Positions 47,661 to 53,923 of a stretch of DNA of 53,923 nt are shown here, piece after piece. Source of the stretch: Chlorobium sp. (GTDB taxonomy: Bacteria; Bacteroidota; Chlorobiia; Chlorobiales; Chlorobiaceae). Where the stretch lies: contig JANQMO010000045.1 of assembly GCA_028280025.1 (NCBI GenBank), forward strand, positions 1-53,923, in the 5' to 3' direction. Position 1 is the stretch's first letter. Each line of letters starts with the position of its first letter. The notes beneath the pieces are model-generated. The model was given only the letters and a program-made list of their open reading frames with translations, did no database searches and was not told where the DNA came from. The position numbers were made by a program, and so were the translations under genes.

Positions 47661-47674
47661 TAAAACAAAAAAAA

Positions 47675-48052
47675 TTATCCCTTTTTAATTCCTTTTTCCA
47701 ACACATGTTCAGCGCCAAGCTGAATAAGTTTCTGTATATGTTCGTCATCGAGCGAATAATACACGTTCTTTCCTTCTTTTCTGGACCTGACAATCTTGGC
47801 TGCCCGTAAAACCCTTAGCTGGTGCGATATCGCCGATTGCGTCATATCGAGAAGAACGGTCAGGTCACACACGCACAGGTCAACATGATAGAGCGCATTG
47901 AGAATTTTCGCCCGGGTCGGTTCACCGAGTGCCTTGAAAAGATCGGCAAGATCTCCCAGAGCCTCATCCGGCATCATCGCCTTCCGGGCCTTTTCGAGCT
48001 TTGCCGGGTGGAAACACTTCTCCTGGCAGACATCCGTTTTGGTTTCCATCAT
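47675..48052 (-). CDS. ArsR/SmtB-family metalloregulator
   Basis: The 125-residue winged-helix repressor shows recognition region VLLDMTQSAISHQLRVLRAA and two metal sites. The alpha3N-type site (as in CadC) is present: Cys9 and Cys13 at the N-terminus with Cys60 and Cys62 in DLCVCDLTVLL. The alpha5-type zinc site (as in SmtB) is also complete: Asp103, His105, His116, Glu119 in a DxHx10HxxE pattern. Relatives release DNA when Cd, Pb or Zn binds. It is upstream of the permease gene on the same strand, and both have a palindromic operator in front, so autorepression and permease control are inferred. Confidence 0.92.
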   Translation of the reverse strand: MMETKTDVCQEKCFHPAKLEKARKAMMPDEALGDLADLFKALGEPTRAKILNALYHVDLCVCDLTVLLDMTQSAISHQLRVLRAAKIVRSRKEGKNVYYSLDDEHIQKLIQLGAEHVLEKGIKKG

Positions 48053-48069
48053 ACTCTTGCAGCATCAGA

Positions 48070-48083
48070 TGAACAGTTGATCA
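48070..48083. promoter_or_regulatory. Possible second operator in front of the arsR gene
   Basis: TGAACAGTTGATCA lies 18-31 bases upstream of the arsR ATG and resembles the TGAACAGTTATTCA-type sites of SmtB. It is an imperfect palindrome, weaker than the site at 47639. Confidence 0.5.
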
Positions 48084-48135
48084 CATATTAACACCTCAAT
48101 AAAGAAATAACAAGGCCCGCAGCCAAAACCTTCCC

Positions 48136-48294
48136 TTAAACACGCCCTTTGAGAAACCGCTGCCTCTCGTCCTCCAGAAAGCGTTCAACCACATAACGAA
48201 GCATCGTGCGCGGCATCTTTCTGTAATGTTCTTTCAGAAAGGCTCTCCCGGCTTCGCCGTCCCGCGCGATGCACGGGACGGTCCCGTTATAAAG
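48136..48294 (-). pseudogene. 3' remnant of a gene, perhaps DNA alkylation repair family
   Basis: The minus strand is open from a stop near 48295 to a TAA at 48136 and reads AGRAFLKEHYRKMPRTMLRY then VVERFLEDERQRFLKGRV, a well-formed C-terminal segment with codon use like the neighbours. There is no start codon and the rest of the gene is missing. The PRTMLRYxxE pattern recalls the end of a DNA alkylation repair-type protein, from memory only. A CGTCCCG/CGGGACG inverted repeat (about 48260-48283) lies at its broken end. Confidence 0.5.
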
Positions 48295-48316
48295 CGATTA
48301 CATTGATTGACAGTCC

Positions 48317-49462
48317 TCAAACGCTCCCGGCTTTACCTGCCTTGTAGATAAAACCGCCCAGGAGAGCGGTAGCCGGGGCAACCAGGACAAGTCCGAAGCT
48401 TCCCACCAGGGTCAGCAGTATTTCGGCTGCCACGTAGTTCATCGTAAACATATAGCCCATGGGCGAACCCTGAGCCATGAAAAACATCAGGGCAAAGGTA
48501 AAGCTGCCGGAATAGGCAAAGAGCAGTGTCGTCGTCATGGTCCCGACAACGGCCTGCCCGACACGAAATCCGGACATGATCAGTTCCTTCCGGGTTATGC
48601 CGGGATGCTTTTCAACGACCTCGGCTTGTGAAGCCGCAACGTCCATGGCCATATCCATCACCGCTCCGGCGGCAGATATGAAAATTCCTGAAAGAAAAAT
48701 ATCGGTAAGATTGAGAGAAAAGAAGCCCGCATATAATATCATTTCGGCAAAATCCCTCGATGTCCCAGGCACCCGGAACAACGCCCCAAAGAGCACAGCA
48801 AGTACTGCCGTAATGGCAACTCCGCTGATAGCGCCAGAAAGCGCGACAGCTCCCTTCCGGGTAAAACCGGTAATCAGCAGCATGATGACCGACGTCGTAG
48901 AAGAAACAATCAGGAATGCAACCGGCAGAGCTGGAACACCTTTGAGAAAGAGAGGAATCAGAACTTTCCAGATAACGAGCGCCGTAAAAACAAACGAAAG
49001 CAGTGCGCGAAATCCGGTCCAGCGGGCAAACCAGACAAGAAATAGCCCAAAGAGAACAAACAGAACAAGTTCAACATCGAGCCTGTAAAGATCTGCCGCC
49101 CTGGTGCTGATAATCCTTTCTGCATCTCCGTCGGTTTTGAGAACGGCAAGAACCCTGTCACCTTCACGAAACAGCTTGTCATAGCTCATCTGCCCCACCA
49201 GGACATTGGAACCTTCGGTTATCTCTCCTTTGTGCCGGCCGGTTTCGACCTCAAGTACCAAGTGCTGTTGCCCTGTCAAAATAAGACCATGTCTTTTAAG
49301 ATCGCTGTTGTCAACACTGACAATCCTTGCCTGCTCATGAACGGTGTTTTCCATCAGTTCAGGTTTTTCAAAACCGGTAGGAAGAAACCATAAAAACCCT
49401 GAAATGAAAACGATGAAAAGTGTGAAAAGTGTATCGGTCTTTTTGAATTGCATCTTTTTCAT
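48317..49462 (-). CDS. YibE/F-like multipass membrane protein
   Basis: The 381-residue protein has an N-terminal transmembrane segment, a periplasmic beta-rich domain (about 40-125, EQARIVSVDNSDLKRHG, VEVETGRHKGEI) and seven or eight further helices with RWTGFRALLSFVFTALVIWK, TRKGAVALSGAISGVA, SGIFISAAGAVMDMAMDVAA and TMTTTLLFAYSGSFTFALMF, the YibE/F signature. Function of the family is unknown; transport or channel activity is likely from its topology. It is on the same strand as, and downstream of, the alkaline phosphatase gene, but a terminator separates them. Confidence 0.88.
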   Translation of the reverse strand: MKKMQFKKTDTLFTLFIVFISGFLWFLPTGFEKPELMENTVHEQARIVSVDNSDLKRHGLILTGQQHLVLEVETGRHKGEITEGSNVLVGQMSYDKLFREGDRVLAVLKTDGDAERIISTRAADLYRLDVELVLFVLFGLFLVWFARWTGFRALLSFVFTALVIWKVLIPLFLKGVPALPVAFLIVSSTTSVIMLLITGFTRKGAVALSGAISGVAITAVLAVLFGALFRVPGTSRDFAEMILYAGFFSLNLTDIFLSGIFISAAGAVMDMAMDVAASQAEVVEKHPGITRKELIMSGFRVGQAVVGTMTTTLLFAYSGSFTFALMFFMAQGSPMGYMFTMNYVAAEILLTLVGSFGLVLVAPATALLGGFIYKAGKAGSV

Positions 49463-49475
49463 ATGGCAATAACAT

Positions 49476-49511
49476 AAAAAAACCGGAAGGGCTTGATAAT
49501 GGCCCTCCCGG
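49476..49511 (-). terminator. Rho-independent terminator after the alkaline phosphatase gene
   Basis: On the minus strand CCGGGAGGGC pairs with GCCCTTCCGG (one mismatch pair in the stem) over a nine-base loop, followed by seven T. It lies about 40 bases past the phosphatase stop. Confidence 0.85.
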
Positions 49512-49549
49512 CAATTGTTCAGAAATAAATCAGGACTTTGCGCAGATGA

Positions 49550-51025
49550 TCATTTGAGTTCAGCTGCAGTCATGATCTTCTTGGCTACATCGGTGTTATC
49601 ATACGAACCACTGAACAAGTCTGCACCGGCACCCATGGCATAAACAGGAACAGGAACACCGGTATGCGAATAGCTTGTCCAGGCAATACCTGCTTTTTCA
49701 TTGAGGATATGTGTAATGGTAACGGTGAATGGATCATACCAGCCGTATTTCAGGAAATCATCCGTAGGATCAGGACTAGGAGCCCCGCCCATACTCCGGT
49801 TATATGCATCTTCGAGTCTGATGCTGTCTCTGGCGGTGAGTTCCAGTCCTGGATCCAATGTCGTGTCGCCAAGACCGAATTTTTCTGTCATAATTGCAAG
49901 CGCCTGGTCGAAATCAGCAGCAGCACTGTAATCAAATTTCTTGAATGATGTCTTCTGATACTTCAACAACTCAAACGTATTTTTATATCCCGTAACGGCA
50001 AAACCAAGAGTAAGACCACCGCATTCGTGGTCGCCTGTCACAACGATCAGCGTTTCGTCAGGATGCTGGTTATAAAAATCAACCGCGATAGCGATCGCGT
50101 CGTCAAATGCGACCATGTCGTGGGTTGCGCTGACCGCGTCGTTGGCATGGCATGCCCAGTCGACTTTTCCGGCCTCGACCATCATGAAGAAACCTTTGTC
50201 GTCATTGTCAAGCAGCCTGATACCTTCCTGGGTGAACTGTGCGAGAGAAATCTCACTGGTGCCGATGCGGTCGATCTCGTAATTCAGCGCTTTACCATCA
50301 TAAACATCGGTTGTGGCCCAGCATTTCTGCCCAACCGGAACCCCCCGCAGACCGCCAAGCGTGCTAACGCGAGTATATCCTGCTGCATCCATCTGGTTTT
50401 CTATGTCAGCAGCGTTCTCTTTTACATAGCCTCCACCGAAATAATCGAAGCCGCTATCGTCCATCTGGCTTGCAATTTCATAATAATTACCCCTTGACGT
50501 CTCATGAGCATAGAAACAGGCGGGTGTCGCATGATCGATACTGACGCTGGAAACGATACCGACTTTCATACCTTTTTCCTTAGCCATTTCCGCTATTGTT
50601 TTGAAGGGAAGGGTATGAGCGGGGTTCATGGAAATGGTACCGATCGTGGTCTTTTCACCGCAGGCAAGCGCCGTTGCGGCAGCAGCCGAACCGGTGATAT
50701 ATTGGTTCTCAGCATGAGTCGTTGCCATACCGGCAACCGGAAACTGATCAAGACTCAAAGCCCCAAGGGTGATCGCACCGTTTACTCGCCTGAAGTGCGG
50801 ATCATCAAGTGCCGCCTGGGTCAGATTGACCTGCGGACTTGCCATACCGTCGCCGATAAAAAAGAAAATATACTTGGGAACATTGTCGGTTGCTGCCGGA
50901 GCATTGACAATATCAGCCACTTCATCGTCTTCGTCACAACCGGATATCGACACGACAAGCATCGACATCATCAGGCATACCATGATCGTATGGAATGCGC
51001 TTCTGTGTTTTCTGGTGTTCTTCAT
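49550..51025 (-). CDS. phoA: Alkaline phosphatase, lipoprotein
   Basis: The 491-residue phosphomonoesterase would release phosphate from organic esters outside the inner membrane. A lipoprotein signal ends at Cys30 (MLVVSISGC). Active-site elements: Asp59 in FFFIGDGMASPQ, nucleophile Ser113 in YITGSAAAATALACG, SSVSIDHATPACFYAH, MMVEAGKVDWACHANDA, VVTGDHECGG and SYSHTGVPVPVYAMG, so all metal ligands appear present. It belongs to the bacterial PhoA family with the GSA rather than DSA nucleophile motif common in Bacteroidetes-type enzymes. It is transcribed alone, with a terminator after it and a 20-bp tandem repeat upstream. Confidence 0.93.
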   Translation of the reverse strand: MKNTRKHRSAFHTIMVCLMMSMLVVSISGCDEDDEVADIVNAPAATDNVPKYIFFFIGDGMASPQVNLTQAALDDPHFRRVNGAITLGALSLDQFPVAGMATTHAENQYITGSAAAATALACGEKTTIGTISMNPAHTLPFKTIAEMAKEKGMKVGIVSSVSIDHATPACFYAHETSRGNYYEIASQMDDSGFDYFGGGYVKENAADIENQMDAAGYTRVSTLGGLRGVPVGQKCWATTDVYDGKALNYEIDRIGTSEISLAQFTQEGIRLLDNDDKGFFMMVEAGKVDWACHANDAVSATHDMVAFDDAIAIAVDFYNQHPDETLIVVTGDHECGGLTLGFAVTGYKNTFELLKYQKTSFKKFDYSAAADFDQALAIMTEKFGLGDTTLDPGLELTARDSIRLEDAYNRSMGGAPSPDPTDDFLKYGWYDPFTVTITHILNEKAGIAWTSYSHTGVPVPVYAMGAGADLFSGSYDNTDVAKKIMTAAELK

Positions 51026-51313
51026 GATTTGAAAAGATTGTCAGGGTTAAAGATTTTGCTGTATGAAACACGGGATACGACTATGGGCAATAGCCGCGAA
51101 ATGACGTTTTCAGAAAAAACGCAACGCAATATATCGATTGAAATATTGAGGGAATATTACAGGTATTGAGGGAGTATTACAGAACTGTTAACATCACGCA
51201 ACAAATAGTCCGCGAATGAATGAGAATCCGGTAACCTTAAATTTTAAAATCGGTTATCGAGAACGCCCGATGTAACAATGAAACATGAAGCAGGGCTGCA
51301 GCCATGAATGGGG
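51026..51313. other. Gap upstream of the alkaline phosphatase gene
   Basis: This 288-base gap holds the phoA promoter region and the 20-bp tandem repeat at 51144-51183. AT-rich sequence ATTTTAAAATCGG lies at 51241-51253. No PhoB-type box (CTGTCAT direct repeats) was recognised, and no gene. Confidence 0.5.
51144..51183. repeat. 20-bp tandem repeat, two units, upstream of phoA
   Basis: TATTGAGGGAATATTACAGG is followed directly by TATTGAGGGAGTATTACAGA (18 of 20 identical). The 20-base period is close to two helical turns, so two copies of a regulator could bind on one face of the DNA, about 120-158 bases upstream of the phoA start codon. Confidence 0.8.
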
Positions 51314-52156
51314 TCAGAAATGCAGGCGTATGTTCACACCATATTCGCTTGTGCTGTTTTCCGGCTCATATCCCGTTATCCGCACAGCCCTTCCGAAGAA
51401 ATCGTTATACTCGTCATATTCACCCAGCTTCGACTGGCCGATATCCCAGTAGCGCCAGAACGGTTCGACGACGATTTGGAACCTCTTGTCAAGCTCTTTT
51501 GCAATACAAAGGGACGCCCTGATGCCGTAACCATCGTCCTGATCGTTGACAAGGTCAGTGTTCAAAGGGTGAAGTTCGCTGAGCATGCTTTTCTGCGTAC
51601 CGTCCCAGAAAAGATCGTATTCGAGTTTCGCACCGATTGACCACCCGTTTTCAAGGCCGGCAAGAAGAGCAATGCCCAGAGGGGTATAGGTGTAGTTCGA
51701 TACCCTGTCGTAGTATAGCGCCCCTTCAGTGGATACAAGACCTTCTGCATTACCTTTTTTCCAGCGGTAGCCTATACCGGTATAGGGTGTCAGGATAATA
51801 TCCTGCACATGAACGTCATGACCGAGCAGCCCCCTTACCTCGAAAACCGCTGTTTCGATATCATCGATATTTCCTGTAAACTCCGACGTGTAGTCCTGAT
51901 CGCCCCTTGCATACGATACTTCCGCACCAAGCATGGTTAACGGGCCTGGAAAAACGTGGCGCAATGCAAGTGTACCTTTCAAACCGTACATCAAGCCTTC
52001 CTCTTTCATGATCCCGGGCTCTTCATACGCCGAATGATAGATTTCAGGACCTAACGACCAGCGTATTCCCTGTTCTCCCGATGCTGCTGAACAATCAATT
52101 GACAGGAAAAACAGGCTGAAAAATACGACCGCTATTTTCCATTGTGATTCCGGCAT
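51314..52156 (-). CDS. Outer-membrane beta-barrel protein
   Basis: The 280-residue protein has an N-terminal signal peptide (WKIAVVFFSLFFLSIDCSAA) and a mature part made of alternating strands with aromatic girdles, for example LTPYTGIGYRWKKG, GWSIGAKLEYDLFWDG and a final strand ending YGVNIRLHF with C-terminal Phe, as in barrel proteins inserted by BamA. It probably forms an eight- to twelve-stranded barrel; function unknown. It is upstream of phoA on the same strand but 288 bases away. The start is the first ATG at 52156. Confidence 0.8.
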   Translation of the reverse strand: MPESQWKIAVVFFSLFFLSIDCSAASGEQGIRWSLGPEIYHSAYEEPGIMKEEGLMYGLKGTLALRHVFPGPLTMLGAEVSYARGDQDYTSEFTGNIDDIETAVFEVRGLLGHDVHVQDIILTPYTGIGYRWKKGNAEGLVSTEGALYYDRVSNYTYTPLGIALLAGLENGWSIGAKLEYDLFWDGTQKSMLSELHPLNTDLVNDQDDGYGIRASLCIAKELDKRFQIVVEPFWRYWDIGQSKLGEYDEYNDFFGRAVRITGYEPENSTSEYGVNIRLHF

Positions 52157-52521
52157 AGCGTGTTCCTTTACAAGAATAATGTTGAAGAGTCAAATCCAGC
52201 AGAAAATGTAGGGCGTTTGCCGAAGATGCCCGGCGGTGTTCACAGGAACGTAACACGATTATCAGAAAACCCGCTTTGTCAGCCCGAACCATGCTGCTTA
52301 CCTGCCATGCCCGATTGCTTTCAACGGCCGTTGATCGGCGCACCCCTGGTTTCCGGTATTCCGTTTCAGCAATGACCTCTTCAACAACGTTGATTTGAAC
52401 AGTCTCCTTTCCCGGACCGCTCATCGACGACATACATGATATCCCTCAGCCCTCCTGCCGCATTGCCTCAAACCGGCAGAGTTCCTCGACGGGTTTCTGA
52501 AATATCGGGAGCAAGCATATA
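52157..52521. other. Gap between the divergent barrel-protein and methyltransferase genes
   Basis: No gene is recognised. An AGAAAATGTAGGG motif at 52200-52212, followed by imperfect inverted sequence (GCCGAAGATGCCCGGCGG), resembles the GTAGGGG elements at 38606 and 18619. A minus-strand open frame of about 110 codons spans 52095-52433, but it overlaps the barrel gene and has no family features. Confidence 0.4.
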
Positions 52522-52605
52522 TTGAAAGCGTCTTACCTTTACCGCCACTACCTGTGTCGAGTAAGCCGCGTCTCCTCCGGAGACAAACAAAAAGCAGAAC
52601 TGTTC

Positions 52606-53535
52606 ATGCTGCAACTCAAGACAGCCGGAAGTATAGCGCTCGACAATCTCGGCGAGAAACTCTCCTTCCCGCCGCGCTGGGAAACACAGGAAGAACTTGA
52701 AGACATCGTTAACCGCTGCCACAGGGCGTTTCTCGATGAAAGATTCAATGTTTCGAAACAACTGGGGGGTTTGTTCCTGGTTGCCGAACTGACAGACAGG
52801 GCGATACGCACCGGTGAACAGGAGCATATGGACAACCCGTCAATGTCATCGGCAAAAAAGCTGGAAATGATCGTTGCTCTCGAGAGGATGAATGCCATGA
52901 TGAGGCTCTACCCGGGATATATCTCCGTCATAGAGCCCTCCATCCGCACTATCGCCCGGCAAAAACACCGCCCCGCAAGAATCCTTGAACTGGCAAGCGG
53001 TGCCGGAGGACTTGCTCTGGCGATCGCAAAAAAGGTAAAGCAGCATGAACTGCCGGCGGAGATAACCGGTTCCGACATCGTTCCCGAGTATGTCGATTAC
53101 TGTAACGAGCAGGCAGAAGAAAAAAGCCTTCCGGTGCAGTTCAAGACAATCAACGCTTTTGGAATGGACTTCCATGAGGGCTGTGAATGCGACATTATCC
53201 TCCTGGCGCAAAGCATGCACCATTTTTCTCCGGGACAACTGGCAAGGATAATCGTACAGAGCCGCATGCATGGTGCGCAGACATTCATGGGACTCGATGG
53301 TCATCGCGGTATCGATCTTGTTGCGGGTGTCCCTTTGACAGCCATGCTGCAGGGCATTCCTCTCCTTGCGCTTGACGGACTGACATCGGCAAGAAAATTC
53401 TACAGTGAGATCGAGCTCGACATGATTGCCTCGATCGCAATGGGCCGAAAGCTCGAGTGCACTTTTTTTTCCTGGCCGCTGACCGTTCTTGATCTGCCGC
53501 TTCAAGAGAAAAATCCCTCGTCCAATACTCCCTGA
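52606..53535 (+). CDS. SAM-dependent methyltransferase-like protein
   Basis: The protein (309 residues from Met at 52606; 337 from an upstream TTG at 52522) has a helical N-terminal part and a class I methyltransferase core with motif I in ARILELASGAGGLALAIAKK (about residues 124-143 from 52606), then EITGSDIVPEYVDYC (motif II acidic residue) and CDIILLAQSMHHFSPGQLAR (motif IV and post-motif). A C-terminal hydrophobic segment near VAGVPLTAMLQGIPLLALDG follows. The substrate is unknown. It resembles small-molecule or lipid methyltransferases rather than rRNA ones. A small ORF starts three bases after its stop. Confidence 0.8.
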   Translation: MLQLKTAGSIALDNLGEKLSFPPRWETQEELEDIVNRCHRAFLDERFNVSKQLGGLFLVAELTDRAIRTGEQEHMDNPSMSSAKKLEMIVALERMNAMMRLYPGYISVIEPSIRTIARQKHRPARILELASGAGGLALAIAKKVKQHELPAEITGSDIVPEYVDYCNEQAEEKSLPVQFKTINAFGMDFHEGCECDIILLAQSMHHFSPGQLARIIVQSRMHGAQTFMGLDGHRGIDLVAGVPLTAMLQGIPLLALDGLTSARKFYSEIELDMIASIAMGRKLECTFFSWPLTVLDLPLQEKNPSSNTP

Positions 53536-53537
53536 CA

Positions 53538-53849
53538 ATGTCCCGATCCGGGCAGCAGCATCGGCAGTTGTCAACAATACCGGCTCTGCACAGCCAACGT
53601 TTCAAGCCCTTCATCTCCGAGACATACGATCAGGTCGAGCGGAAAATACTCATGCTGCTCAAACACCGTGATCCTGATTGCGGCGGCAACAATGACACCG
53701 GCGTCGTCAGAACGCTGAAACACTATACCTGTCTGCCTTATCATTTTCACCGCCGCCGACCGGATCGCCCGAATCGGCTGATCGTTTCAAACCTCGTTTT
53801 TTCCGGTAAAAAACGTATACTTGTTATCACTACTGTCCGGTTAAAATAG
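53538..53849 (+). CDS. 103-residue hypothetical protein
   Basis: The ATG lies three bases past the methyltransferase stop and the frame ends exactly at a terminator hairpin, which argues that it is a real transcribed ORF. The sequence is basic (RRRPDRPNRLIVSNLVF, SGKKRILVITTVRLK) with FISETYDQVERKILMLLK. No motif is recognised. It may be the degenerated end of a longer gene, or a small protein coupled to the methyltransferase. Confidence 0.4.
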   Translation: MSRSGQQHRQLSTIPALHSQRFKPFISETYDQVERKILMLLKHRDPDCGGNNDTGVVRTLKHYTCLPYHFHRRRPDRPNRLIVSNLVFSGKKRILVITTVRLK

Positions 53850-53882
53850 GGCGAGTTGAGGCACTGGCTCCCTCGCCTTTTT
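53849..53882 (+). terminator. Probable rho-independent terminator after the methyltransferase pair
   Basis: GGCGAG (53850-53855) pairs with CTCGCC (53872-53877); inner GAG/CTC extends the stem with a bulge; five T follow. It lies directly past the stop at 53847-53849. Confidence 0.65.
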
Positions 53883-53923
53883 GATGGAACGCTCGTTGAA
53901 CGACAAAATATCGATGAGCAGTC

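Noticed and set aside
51144..51183. PhoB box
   Set aside because: The unit is 20 bp and lacks the CTGTCAT direct repeats spaced 11 bases that define a Pho box.
52095..52433. 112-codon minus-strand frame upstream of the barrel protein
   Set aside because: It overlaps the start of the barrel-protein gene in another frame and shows no motif.

Overview
The window looks like a chromosomal segment of a green sulfur bacterium (Chlorobi, perhaps Chlorobium or Prosthecochloris). This is inferred from gene content, not proven. The supporting signs are an LpxC-FabZ fusion, pyruvate phosphate dikinase with acetyl-CoA synthetase, a CarB gene that encodes only the N-terminal half, a BamA/TamA-like protein of about 730 residues, and lipid A genes that show a Gram-negative envelope. 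No rRNA, tRNA, CRISPR array or prophage was seen.

Layout. 1-2.9 kb is a decaying accessory island: an orphan CopG-type antitoxin, a formyltransferase-like gene, an intact HicBA module, a frameshifted XRE antitoxin, a half RelE toxin and a CopG fragment. 2.9-6.9 kb (minus strand) holds a Tat-exported flavodoxin, SppA, an oligopeptide ABC ATPase and a 2TM protein. 7-16.5 kb (plus) is housekeeping: rsmI, panC, pnp, leuS, acs and a GNAT enzyme. 16.6-18.4 kb has a small exported Cys protein, TspO and an inositol-phosphatase-like enzyme. A repeat-rich gap precedes lpxC-fabZ. The operon yebC-ruvC-pgsA runs on the minus strand, then a 340-bp MITE-like palindromic element, then pheA, polA, a DUF2795 gene and an Omp85 gene that appears to use an ACG start, and rpe. 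Next come purD-JAMM-carB(N)-trpC (minus), a lipid A pair (DUF374 acyltransferase, lpxK), an isochorismatase-like enzyme, a sirtuin, elbB, an orphan nucleoside-type permease, ppdK and uvrA. 45.8-49.5 kb holds a HAD phosphatase, an ArsR/metal permease pair with two visible operators, a gene remnant and a YibE/F protein. The window ends with an alkaline phosphatase, an outer-membrane barrel protein, a methyltransferase and a small ORF with its own terminator.

How genes work together. lpxC-fabZ, the DUF374 acyltransferase and lpxK serve lipid A; acs, its adjacent GNAT gene and the sirtuin could form an acylation switch on Acs; ArsR and the Cys-rich permease form a metal-resistance unit; purD, carB and trpC share one anabolic strand.

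The most unusual signals are not ordinary genes: (1) two pairs of intergenic repeats built from a 9-bp TATAGGTCC unit, nested in inverted orientation around a 17.4-kb segment; (2) families of variant heptamer repeats that run into the 3' ends of suhB and lpxK; (3) the 340-bp element with 28-bp terminal inverted repeats; (4) the Omp85 gene with a perfect ribosome binding site before ACG; (5) the toxin-antitoxin graveyard.
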